Part shown: in pieces, positions 1 to 5,733 of the stretch
Position numbering within the stretch: position 1 is the first letter of the stretch
Layout: every line of letters starts with the position of its first letter
From: Acidobacteriota bacterium
GTDB taxonomy: Bacteria > Acidobacteriota > UBA6911
DNA: 6,923 bases
Reading direction: 5' to 3'
Assembly: GCA_017860075.1 (NCBI GenBank)
Contig: JAFNAH010000086.1
Location: forward strand, 1-6,923
The notes under the pieces: model-generated
Databases searched by the model: none
The model's input: the letters and a program-made list of their open reading frames with translations, nothing else
What the model was told of the DNA's origin: nothing
Made by a program: the position numbers and the translations under genes

Positions 1-80
1 AGCTCTTCCAGGATCTCGGTTACCATCCGGCTCGCCACACGGATGGTTTCGATCTCGCGCTTGGACTTGAGGGTGATCAT
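1..80 (-). CDS. map: Methionine aminopeptidase type I, N-terminal fragment
   Basis: The first 26 codons of a gene that continues beyond the left edge of the window. The translation begins MITLKSKREIETIRVASRMV and goes on to a TEILEEL segment, which matches the N-terminal helix of type I methionine aminopeptidases (typical pattern M-I-x-L-K-S-x-x-E-I-x-x-M-R-x-A-G). These cytosolic dinuclear-metal enzymes remove the initiator methionine from nascent proteins. The metal ligands (two Asp, one His, two Glu) lie further downstream and cannot be checked. The ATG at 80 has only a weak ribosome site, while a perfect AGGAGG lies about 40 bases upstream (see separate entry). map is last in the minus-strand gene run but is separated from the DUF2203 gene by 140 bases and an inverted repeat, so it may be transcribed independently. 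Family identity is fairly sure despite the short length. Confidence 0.82.
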   Translation of the reverse strand, partial: MITLKSKREIETIRVASRMVTEILEE

Positions 81-110
81 GTGCTGTCCGGATGCTTCTC
101 TCGGGATGGG

Positions 111-126
111 AATGTAGTGCCCTCCT
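111..126 (-). promoter_or_regulatory. Strong Shine-Dalgarno AGGAGG before an in-frame ATT, upstream of map
   Basis: On the minus strand a perfect AGGAGG (121-126) stands 7 bases before an ATT codon (111-113). The ATT is in frame with the map ATG at 80, with no stop between. Starting there would add 11 residues (MPIPREASGQH) to the protein. The ATG at 80 lacks a comparable site. Either map uses a rare ATT start, or this is a standby ribosome site. It could also be chance. Confidence 0.35.
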
Positions 127-138
127 GCAAGAAGAATT

Positions 139-213
139 CAGAACTCAGAATTCAGAATGCCGGAGCGAGAAAAGCATGGCTCGACAAACGGACCTTCTGA
201 ATTCTGAATTCTG
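139..213. repeat. Inverted repeat of tandem CAGAATT heptamers
   Basis: The left arm (139-157, CAGAACTCAGAATTCAGAA) and right arm (195-213, TTCTGAATTCTGAATTCTG) pair at 18 of 19 positions around a 37-base loop, with scattered further pairing outward to 135/217. Each arm is a short tandem array of a 7-base unit, CAGAATT, which creates GAATTC sites. The element fills the gap between the DUF2203 stop and the map start. There is no T-tract after it on either strand, so it is not a standard rho-independent terminator. It looks like a small repetitive palindromic element. A single short relative (TGAATTCTGAA) occurs near 5782. Confidence 0.8.
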
Positions 214-220
214 CATTTCC

Positions 221-622
221 TCAGTGCACCCACTTCGGGGGATCGCCCGCGCCGGCGGCACCGGAGCGCAGCGGCTGGCGGTGTGTGAAGTTCTCCCACA
301 CCTTGTGCACGTAGTCGATCTTCTCCTCGCCGTAGGTCCAGCAGTAGAGCAGCTCGGGATCGAGCGACTGGAAATCCACGGTGAAATACCCCTTCGGAAG
401 GGCGCCGAGTTCGACTATGCGCTCGGACCAGTCCGCGAGCGCCTGCTCGACCTGCTGAAGGACCGAGTCGGGCATTGTCTCGGGAACCTCGCCGGATTCA
501 GTCCGGAAATCTCCCCGGATCGTCTCGAGCTCATGGACGACCTGGGAGGTCAGATCGGCGACCAGGGGCACGAGTTCGTTCGCCTCTGCCAGACTGAATA
601 TCCTCACCGTCTTCTCCGCCAT
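221..622 (-). CDS. DUF2203 family protein
   Basis: A 133-residue protein starting MAEKTVRIFSLAEANELVPL. It has the usual two parts of DUF2203: an N-terminal helical segment beginning FSLAEANELVP (residues 9-19) and running as a probable coiled-coil to about residue 70, then a conserved C-terminal block with G-L/Y-x-V-D-F (78-84), LLYCW-YGE (91-99), and a final H-x-x-x-x-x-F-x-x-RQPL (106-118). The family has no established function that I know of; the sequence shows no signal peptide or membrane segment. I chose the ATG at 622 because family similarity begins there and AGGGA lies just upstream; an ATG at 706 would add 28 unmatched residues and overlap the upstream gene. It follows the radical SAM gene by 67 bases and is probably co-transcribed with it. 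Confidence 0.82.
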   Translation of the reverse strand: MAEKTVRIFSLAEANELVPLVADLTSQVVHELETIRGDFRTESGEVPETMPDSVLQQVEQALADWSERIVELGALPKGYFTVDFQSLDPELLYCWTYGEEKIDYVHKVWENFTHRQPLRSGAAGAGDPPKWVH

Positions 623-689
623 TGTTCCCTGACCGATCTTCCCCGGAAGCCGGCCGACCGCATGCCTGAGGGAGGCCGTCACCGGGTCC

Positions 690-1727
690 CTACTTGAGAG
701 TCTCAAAAACCGAAATATTCCTTATCTGGGCCAGCCGTTCGAAAAACGGTATCACCCGGCGCACAGTGTGCGTGTTGACGAGGAAGCTGCCGAGCGTCAC
801 CGGCAGTATCGGCCGGGCAGCCGGGCAATTCCGGCAAACCTTGTAAGGCCCGAGCTCGCCTCGAACATGGGCTTCCCTCAACTTCAGCATCTTATCCGAG
901 TTCCAGATCTCGGCCATCGAGTTTTTGCGGATGTTGCCGAGGGGCTCCTCAGGGTAGATGTAGCAGCATGGGAAGACGGTCCCGTCGTAGTGAACGTACA
1001 TCGGGCCGCGCCACAGCAGGTAGCACGGGTGTCGGAGGGGAGGCCGGCTCACCGCATCTCCCGGAATGGCGCTCCCTTCGATGTGAACTTCATCCTTCTT
1101 GACGCGCACCTCGTCGACGCCGTCGATCCTCCACATCCGGAGCAGGTCGGGGATTTCGTGCTGGTTTTCCTTCAGCCGCACCACCTGCACGATGCAGAAG
1201 ATGCGGGATTGCATCTCCTTTTTCACCCTGAGGAAGGTCAGGATGTTTTTCCGGACCTTTTCAAAATCGGCGCCTTTGCGATAGAGCTCGTACGTCTCGC
1301 GCGTCGCGCCGTCGAAGGCGAAGATGATGTAGTCCAGCCCCGACTGGATGAGCCGCCGGCTGGCGGCCTCGGTCAGCACCGTCGCGTTTGTCGAGATGCC
1401 GGTGGGGACCCCTGCGCTCCTGCAGTAGGCGAGCATGTCGTATATCTCGGGATTCAGCAGCGGCTCGCCGGCACCGTACGGCACGGCGAACTCGAGGAAA
1501 TCCTTCGATTCGTCGATGATCTTGCGAAAGACCGGCATCTCCATGTCTTTCGGCGGAAAGTAGAAAGTCTCGCGCGGGCACATGGGGCAGAAGAGGTTGC
1601 ACTTCGCGGTGCTCTCGATCGCCAGGGAAAGCGGGCCGCCGGGGACGCGCGTGCGTCTCAGAACGTAGCTCTTCAGCAAACCGATGCGGTTACGGAAACG
1701 GGTAGACAAAAATCTCATATCTGGCAC
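690..1727 (-). CDS. Radical SAM/SPASM domain protein
   Basis: A 345-residue protein. The radical SAM cluster motif CxxxCxxC is at C43, C47 and C50 (CNLFCPMC), followed by the SAM-binding GAGEPLLNPE (85-94), ISTNA (111-115) and FAFDGATRETYE (136-147). A C-terminal SPASM/twitch-like region carries C235, C254, C255, a GNI turn, then C298 and C301, probably ligating one auxiliary [4Fe-4S] cluster. The last ~40 residues (ARPILPVTLGSFLVNTHTVR onward) are rich in hydrophobic and basic residues and may be amphipathic. SPASM proteins often modify peptides or proteins, but no precursor peptide gene is recognisable nearby, so the substrate is unknown. The start is GTG at 1727 or ATG at 1718 (three codons later); neither has a strong ribosome site. 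It lies 36 bases after nuoD and is likely in the same transcript. Confidence 0.92.
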   Translation of the reverse strand: MPDMRFLSTRFRNRIGLLKSYVLRRTRVPGGPLSLAIESTAKCNLFCPMCPRETFYFPPKDMEMPVFRKIIDESKDFLEFAVPYGAGEPLLNPEIYDMLAYCRSAGVPTGISTNATVLTEAASRRLIQSGLDYIIFAFDGATRETYELYRKGADFEKVRKNILTFLRVKKEMQSRIFCIVQVVRLKENQHEIPDLLRMWRIDGVDEVRVKKDEVHIEGSAIPGDAVSRPPLRHPCYLLWRGPMYVHYDGTVFPCCYIYPEEPLGNIRKNSMAEIWNSDKMLKLREAHVRGELGPYKVCRNCPAARPILPVTLGSFLVNTHTVRRVIPFFERLAQIRNISVFETLK

Positions 1728-1763
1728 GCAAGAAGCAGCCGCGCAGCCCGAGCGGAGCCTGCG

Positions 1764-3104
1764 CTACCGGTCCAATTCACCGGCGATCATGTTGATGGAA
1801 CCGAACGTGGCGATGATATCGGCAACCATGTACCCTTCGAGGAGTTTGTGGAGAACGGCCATGTTGAAAAAACAGGGCGGGCGGACTCGCACACGATAAG
1901 GCCGGTCCTTGCCGTCGCTCACGACGTAGAACCCGAGTTCTCCGTTGGCGGCTTCCACGGCGAAGTAGGTGTCCCCCCGGGGCGGACAAATGCCGTGATA
2001 ATCCATGATGAGCTTGAAGTGGTTCATCAGCCCTTCGATGTTGGAGTATGTATCGTCCTTGCTGGGGAGGACCACGCCCCTGTCGTGCGGCATGACCCGG
2101 TCGAGGAACGGCCGCTCCATGCCGGAGAGCGTCGGCTCGACCGTGGTCCGTACGTTGACCAGGCCGGCGGTCCGGCCCATCTTGGCCTCGTCGACCAGGT
2201 CGAACGACTTGACGGGCTCCCCCCGGGAATCGACCGCGACAGGGCCTCCCGGCATCTCCCGCATCGCCTGGCGGATGATGCGGATACTCTGGCGCATCTC
2301 CTCCATGCGCACCAGGTACCTGTCGTAGTTGTCCCCTTTTTCGCCGAGCGGCACATCGAAATCCATCCGGTCGTAAACGAGGTAGGGGTGCGCCTTGCGC
2401 ACGTCGTAATTGATGCCGGAGGCGCGTGCCAGCGGGCCTGTGACTGCGTAGGAGACCGCGTCCTCCCTGGTGAGGATACCGATATCACGCGTGCGGTCGA
2501 CCCAGATCCTGTTCCGGGTGAGCAGCCTGTCGACCTCGTAGAGCTCCTTCTCGACCTTCTTGAGGGCGGATTCCAGCTTCTCGCCGAGATTCTCCGGGAT
2601 ATCCCCCTTCACTCCCCCGATCCGCCCGTAGGAGATCGTCAATCTCGCCCCGGTGACGTCCTCCACGATCTCATAAAGGAACTCACGGGCCTTCATGAAG
2701 TAGAGGAAGACGGTCATGGCGCCCATCTCCATCGCGGAGGCGGCGATGCAGGTGAGGTGGTCGGTGATGCGTGAGACCTCGCTCATGACGACGCGGATGT
2801 ATTTGCAGCGTTCCGTGATCTCGATTCCGAGCAGTTTCTCGACTGCGGCGCAATAGCCGAAGTTGTTGATGAGCGGGGAGACGTAGTTGAGGCGGTCGGT
2901 GTAGGGCATGACCTGAGTCCAACTCGAGTCCTCCGCGCTCTTTTCGAAGGCGCGATGGAGATAGCCTATCTCGGCCTGGACCCTGACCACCTTTTCGCCG
3001 TCGAGCTCGGCAATCAGCCGGATCACGCCGTGCATGGCCGGGTGCGACGGCCCGATGTTGATGAGCATGTTCCTGACTTCGCGGGTGGGAGCGACTGCGG
3101 CCAT
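1764..3104 (-). CDS. nuoD: NADH-quinone oxidoreductase subunit D
   Basis: A 446-residue 49-kDa-type subunit of respiratory complex I, located in the cytoplasmic peripheral arm next to the quinone cavity. Recognised by NIGPSHPAMHG (16-26), EIGYLHRAFEK (45-55), PYTDRLNYVSP (67-77), AVEKLLGIE (87-95), TGARLTISYGRIGG (151-164), GDNYDRYLVRMEE (257-269) and the terminal FGSINMIAGELDR. By alignment with Thermus Nqo4 (His38, Tyr87), the quinone head-group ligands are His25 and Tyr74; both are present. There is no Ni-binding CxxC at either end, so it is not a group 4 hydrogenase subunit. Between MPGGP (284-288) and the IEGLMNHFKL block (356-365) there are about 48 residues more than in E. coli NuoCD. 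It is not fused to NuoC. GGGAGG lies 4 bases before the ATG, and the start is 10 bases after the nuoB stop, implying co-transcription and perhaps translational coupling. Confidence 0.96.
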   Translation of the reverse strand: MAAVAPTREVRNMLINIGPSHPAMHGVIRLIAELDGEKVVRVQAEIGYLHRAFEKSAEDSSWTQVMPYTDRLNYVSPLINNFGYCAAVEKLLGIEITERCKYIRVVMSEVSRITDHLTCIAASAMEMGAMTVFLYFMKAREFLYEIVEDVTGARLTISYGRIGGVKGDIPENLGEKLESALKKVEKELYEVDRLLTRNRIWVDRTRDIGILTREDAVSYAVTGPLARASGINYDVRKAHPYLVYDRMDFDVPLGEKGDNYDRYLVRMEEMRQSIRIIRQAMREMPGGPVAVDSRGEPVKSFDLVDEAKMGRTAGLVNVRTTVEPTLSGMERPFLDRVMPHDRGVVLPSKDDTYSNIEGLMNHFKLIMDYHGICPPRGDTYFAVEAANGELGFYVVSDGKDRPYRVRVRPPCFFNMAVLHKLLEGYMVADIIATFGSINMIAGELDR

Positions 3105-3114
3105 GGGGCCTCCC

Positions 3115-3588
3115 TCAGAGGGCCTGCTTCTGTTTCTGGATCCTGGTCTGGAGCTTCATGAGGCCGTCCAGGACTGCCTCCGGCCTCGGCGGGCAGCCGG
3201 GAATGTAGATGTCGACCGGGATGATGGTGTCGATGCCCTGGACGGTCGCGTAGTTATCGTAGAAACCGCCCGTGCATGTGCAGACTCCGAAGGCGATGAC
3301 CCACTTGGGCTCGCACATCTGGTCGTAAACCATGCGAAGGATGGGTGCGATCTTGTGGCTGATGGTGCCGACCACGAAAAGCACATCCGCCTGGCGCGGC
3401 GAGAATCGGGGCAGCCCGGCGCCGAAGCGGTCGAAATCGTAGTGCGAGGCTCCCGCGGACATGTACTCCATGCCGCAGCAGGCGGTCACGAACGGGTATT
3501 GGAAGATCGAGAACTTGCGTGCCCAACCGACGACTTGCTCGAGCTGGGTAGTGATGAAACCCGGGGATTCAGGCGTGACGGAGGACAT
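3115..3588 (-). CDS. nuoB: NADH-quinone oxidoreductase subunit B
   Basis: A 157-residue PSST-type subunit of complex I that carries the terminal [4Fe-4S] cluster N2 and hands electrons to quinone. The four expected cluster cysteines are C37 and C38 (TACCGMEYM), C103 (FGVCTCTGG) and C132 (YIPGCPPRPEA). Other family blocks are RQADVLFVVGTISHKIAPIL (65-84), RMVYDQM (85-91), EPKWVIAFG (93-101) and DNYATVQGID (111-120). An additional cysteine, C105, sits two residues after the ligand C103, where many family members have Asn or Ser. The length is normal for NuoB. The ATG at 3588 is preceded by AGGGAG about 10 bases upstream. It follows the merR-like gene by 44 bases and precedes nuoD by 10 bases. 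nuoA and nuoC, its usual neighbours, are not present in this window. Confidence 0.96.
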   Translation of the reverse strand: MSSVTPESPGFITTQLEQVVGWARKFSIFQYPFVTACCGMEYMSAGASHYDFDRFGAGLPRFSPRQADVLFVVGTISHKIAPILRMVYDQMCEPKWVIAFGVCTCTGGFYDNYATVQGIDTIIPVDIYIPGCPPRPEAVLDGLMKLQTRIQKQKQAL

Positions 3589-3632
3589 GTTCTGGGCACT
3601 CCCTGTGGCGGGTCAAACGCCCGTCTGATGTT

Positions 3633-4094
3633 TCAGGACAGAATCACCTCAAAGGTTTCCGGCAACGACTTGCGCGCCACAAGGTTAGCACAGTCGGCGC
3701 AGGATTTGGCATCCAGCAGGACGTCGCGACCGCAGGACTGGCAGGAGCGCAGGATCGTCACCACCTGAGCGATCTCATCACGCATATCCGAGAGCGCCTG
3801 GATCTGGCTCTCGATCTGAGACAGCCTCTCGCCGTAGATCTTGAACAGGGCGCGAACGGACTCGATATTCCCGCCGGAGGACTTCTTGGCGAGGAGGATC
3901 TCCCGGATCTCTGCCAGCGAGAGGCCGAGGCTCTTCAGAAAGTCGATCACGCGGAGGCGCTTCAGGCTCTTTTCGCTGTAAAGGCGAAACCCTCCGCTGC
4001 TGTGGCTGTCGGGCTGCAGGAGACCGAGTTCCTCATAGTAACGGACGGCCCGAACACTCATCCCGGCCTTGCGGGCTACTTCCCCGATCTGCAT
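3633..4094 (-). CDS. MerR-family transcriptional regulator with C-terminal Cys4 motif
   Basis: A 153-residue cytosolic DNA-binding protein. Residues 1-70 are a typical MerR winged helix-turn-helix: MQIGEVARKAGMSVRAVRYY, EELGLL, GFRLYS (35-40), then RVIDFLKSLGLSLAEIREIL. Residues about 78-115 form the long antiparallel coiled-coil that dimerises these proteins. The C-terminus carries C118-x2-C121-x10-C132-x2-C135, a spacing like a zinc ribbon or an Fe-S site. It differs from the Cx7C effector loop of CueR-type sensors and the CxxCxC of SoxR. The effector is therefore unknown; a metal, redox or Fe-S signal is plausible. It has its own promoter with an overlapping dyad, suggesting autoregulation, and lies 44 bases upstream of nuoB, so nuoB, nuoD and the following genes may be its targets. 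The ATG at 4094 is the natural start, with AGGGG a few bases upstream. Confidence 0.92.
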   Translation of the reverse strand: MQIGEVARKAGMSVRAVRYYEELGLLQPDSHSSGGFRLYSEKSLKRLRVIDFLKSLGLSLAEIREILLAKKSSGGNIESVRALFKIYGERLSQIESQIQALSDMRDEIAQVVTILRSCQSCGRDVLLDAKSCADCANLVARKSLPETFEVILS

Positions 4095-4123
4095 ATGCCC
4101 CTGTAAATCCTCGACTATACCGC

Positions 4124-4155
4124 CAACAATAACGTTAGCGGAATATTGTTGTCAA
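4124..4155 (-). promoter_or_regulatory. Promoter and MerR-type operator of the merR-nuo run
   Basis: On the minus strand, TTGACA (4150-4155, perfect -35) is followed by an 18-base spacer and TATTGT (4126-4131, -10). A perfect inverted repeat CAACAATA-N12-TATTGTTG (4124-4131 and 4144-4151) spans the spacer and overlaps both hexamers. This is where MerR-family dimers bind, and their target promoters often have lengthened 18-20 base spacers. An additional 8-bp palindrome, TAACGTTA, lies inside. The transcript would start about 25 bases before the merR ATG. Binding by the adjacent MerR protein is inferred from position and symmetry. Confidence 0.7.
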
Positions 4156-4202
4156 CCAACAGTCCCTGGTGTGTTCCCGAGCGCCCGCCGGAAGGGGCCG
4201 CC

Positions 4203-4556
4203 CTACTCTTCTTCTGCTTCGACCTCGATGAAGTCGAGCTTGTCTGCCAGTGACGCGGGGCGCTTGCGAAGGCGCACGTTCACTTTGCGCACGGGGAAGG
4301 ACCTGAGGATGTCGCGTGCGATCTGGTATGTAAGGGTTTCGATGAGGTTGAATTCTCTCGCATGTGCGCTCTCCACGACCTTCTCGTGGATCCTGCTGTA
4401 GTTCAGCGCTCTCTCGAGATCGTCGGTCGCCGCGGCAGCCTCAAAGTCGCCCCAGACTGTGACGTCAGCCTGGCAGAGTTGCGGTTGACGCCTCTCCCCG
4501 GGCGTGACGCCGATACGGGGCATGAGCCTGATATTGGCGAGCGTCAACCTGTCCAT
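4203..4556 (-). CDS. folB: Dihydroneopterin aldolase
   Basis: A 117-residue protein of the FolB family, which converts 7,8-dihydroneopterin to 6-hydroxymethyl-7,8-dihydropterin and glycolaldehyde in folate synthesis; the family forms cytosolic octamers. Visible signatures are MDRLTLANIRLMPRIGVTPG, then E21, LNYSRIHEKV (51-60) with Y53, FNLIETLTYQIA (69-80) with E73, and VRLRKRPA (94-101) with K98. These correspond to Glu22, Tyr54, Glu74 and Lys100 of the Staphylococcus aureus enzyme, so all main active-site residues are present. I chose the ATG at 4556 because family similarity starts exactly there; the longer frame back to 4673 would translate through a terminator hairpin. The ribosome site (GTGGA) is weak. 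Other folate genes are not in the window. Confidence 0.93.
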   Translation of the reverse strand: MDRLTLANIRLMPRIGVTPGERRQPQLCQADVTVWGDFEAAAATDDLERALNYSRIHEKVVESAHAREFNLIETLTYQIARDILRSFPVRKVNVRLRKRPASLADKLDFIEVEAEEE

Positions 4557-4573
4557 CCTTTTTTCCACTTTTG

Positions 4574-4584
4574 GGGTCTGACCC
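4574..4584. repeat. GGGTC-N-GACCC palindrome in the folB leader
   Basis: An 11-base palindrome, GGGTCTGACCC, with T and A runs close to its flanks, lies between the erpA terminator and the folB start. I recall similar GGGGTCAGACCCC motifs scattered through intergenic DNA of several GC-rich lineages, sometimes near REP-associated transposases; no transposase is present here. It may be a repeat remnant or a regulatory dyad. Confidence 0.4.
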
Positions 4585-4592
4585 TGAAAATG

Positions 4593-4620
4593 AAAAAACG
4601 CGGGTCCGGGAGGGCCCGCG
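4593..4620 (-). terminator. Rho-independent terminator after erpA
   Basis: Read on the minus strand, a 9-bp stem (4612-4620 pairing with 4599-4607; one G-T-type mismatch) closes a 4-base loop and is followed at once by six Ts (4593-4598) and a further T-rich stretch. It begins 28 bases after the erpA stop codon, so it should end the erpA transcript. It is also only 36 bases before the folB start. Confidence 0.88.
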
Positions 4621-4648
4621 CCGCCGGAGTGCGAATCGGCAACCGGCT

Positions 4649-4969
4649 CTAAGCGTAAAAAGATTCTCCGCAACCGCAGGTCCCGCCGGCGTTCGGGTTA
4701 TCGAACTTGAAGCCGGCGCCGGTCAGGGTCTCCACGTAATCCACGATTGTCCCGTTCAGATAGAGGAGGGAGCGGGGGTCTATGAACATCCTGATGCCGT
4801 CCTGCTCCACGATCTTGTCTTCTTCGTTGGAATCCTTGTCGATTGTCATCTGGTATTGAAAACCGGAGCAACCGCCGCCTACAACAGCAATTCGAAGGCC
4901 GCCGTTCTCCCCTCGCTGGGACATTACGGACTTGACCTTTTCGACCGCGGTTGGTGTCAGCGTGAGCAT
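4649..4969 (-). CDS. erpA: A-type iron-sulfur carrier (IscA/ErpA/HesB family)
   Basis: A 106-residue cytosolic protein that accepts Fe-S clusters from the assembly machinery and passes them to apoproteins. The three ligand cysteines are present: C34 in VVGGGCSGFQYQM, and C98 and C100 in TCGCGESF. The pattern DPRSLLYLNGTIVDYVE (64-80) and NPNAGGTCGCG (91-101) resembles E. coli ErpA more than IscA or SufA, but the subfamily cannot be settled by eye. The length is normal. The ATG at 4969 has an excellent ribosome site, AAAGGAGA, with 9 bases between GGAG and the start. It has its own sigma70-like promoter upstream and a terminator downstream, so it is probably monocistronic. Nearby genes encoding Fe-S proteins (nuoB, the radical SAM enzyme) are plausible clients. 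Confidence 0.94.
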   Translation of the reverse strand: MLTLTPTAVEKVKSVMSQRGENGGLRIAVVGGGCSGFQYQMTIDKDSNEEDKIVEQDGIRMFIDPRSLLYLNGTIVDYVETLTGAGFKFDNPNAGGTCGCGESFYA

Positions 4970-5003
4970 TGCGGAAATCTCCTTTCATGATTGCGAACCG
5001 CAC

Positions 5004-5032
5004 ACGGTACACAAGTCTTACGTTAAAGTCAA
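5004..5032 (-). promoter_or_regulatory. Likely sigma70-type promoter of erpA
   Basis: On the minus strand, TTGACT (5027-5032) is followed by a 17-base spacer and TACCGT (5004-5009). The -35 matches 5 of 6 and the -10 only 3 of 6 consensus bases. The spacing and position, about 35 bases before the erpA start, fit. Confidence 0.5.
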
Positions 5033-5143
5033 GGTTGGCCGGCACCCGCCAGTATGAGACTAGTCGTGGATTGCATGAATCCGATGCCACCTCGACATCA
5101 AGGTGGTCCCGCTCCGGCGAACCGGCCTCAGAACTTGCTATGA

Positions 5144-5277
5144 AGCGGGCTTTCAGCCCTCAGAGCCGCATTCGAATTAACATATAAATGGAGCGCTGAA
5201 AGCGCGTTCTCATATCAGCCCGGGGCGAAGCCCCGGGTTTGCGTGGGATCCCAGGAATGAAGGGCTGAAGGCCCGCT
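5144..5277. repeat. 134-bp cassette bounded by 17-bp inverted repeats
   Basis: AGCGGGCTTTCAGCCCT (5144-5160) and AGGGCTGAAGGCCCGCT (5261-5277) are inverted copies matching at 16 of 17 positions. Between them lie the hairpins GCGCT-GAA-AGCGC (5193-5205) and CCCGGGGC-GAA-GCCCCGGG (5219-5237). Each terminal repeat is itself a small hairpin. The layout resembles a compound palindromic intergenic repeat (BIME- or MITE-like). No target-site duplication is evident and no transposase is nearby. Confidence 0.6.
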
Positions 5278-5733
5278 CCATAGGGCTATGGCACGGGCTC
5301 GGTGGAACGGCAAATGCGGGCTGCAGCGCAGCGCGCCCACCTAACCTGCAATCCGGCTCAGATCTCCCTGGAAACTCCTTTCCCGTCCCTCAGCGCCTCT
5401 CTCGCGGGTCGCCGTGAGGCAGGTCTCCGAATCTGTGAAGAAATCGTGATCATCGCGTATTCCTGTGTCACTGCAGTGCCGCGCCTTCGGCGCTCGAAGG
5501 ATTTGGCCGTTCTTCATCCCGGCCTCACGAGGCCGACCCTACTCACTGCCGCCTCTTCGAGGCTGGTCTCGAAATGATTGGGTGCCTTGTGCTTCGATCG
5601 CTTGGGCAAGCAAACCAGGCGCGCGAAGCGCCGGCAGGGAGCAGACACGCGCGTAAGCGCGTGGTTGCGTGCGAAAAACAGAATCGAGGCCGGAACGGCC
5701 GGCACAATGGGTCCGAACGATTCATTCACACCT

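Noticed and set aside
768..2774. A 668-codon open frame on the plus strand
   Set aside because: It lies antisense to the radical SAM gene and nuoD, both of which have unmistakable family motifs. Its translation shows no domain; long antisense frames are common in GC-rich DNA.
1764..3588. The nuoB-nuoD pair as part of a membrane-bound group 4 NiFe hydrogenase
   Set aside because: The large-subunit homologue has no CxxC nickel ligands at either end and keeps the quinone-site His25 and Tyr74 typical of complex I.
3034..3768. A 244-codon plus-strand open frame
   Set aside because: Antisense to nuoB and the end of merR, with no recognisable motif or ribosome site.
4166..4202. A GC-rich stem after folB as a terminator
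   Set aside because: The pairing is short and irregular and no T-tract follows on the minus strand.
4557..4673. A 39-codon N-terminal extension of folB
   Set aside because: It would translate through the erpA terminator hairpin and overlap the erpA stop; FolB similarity starts precisely at the ATG at 4556.
5302..5577. A 91-codon plus-strand open frame in the gene-free region
   Set aside because: Its sequence is dictated by GC hairpins, it has no ribosome site and no family resemblance.
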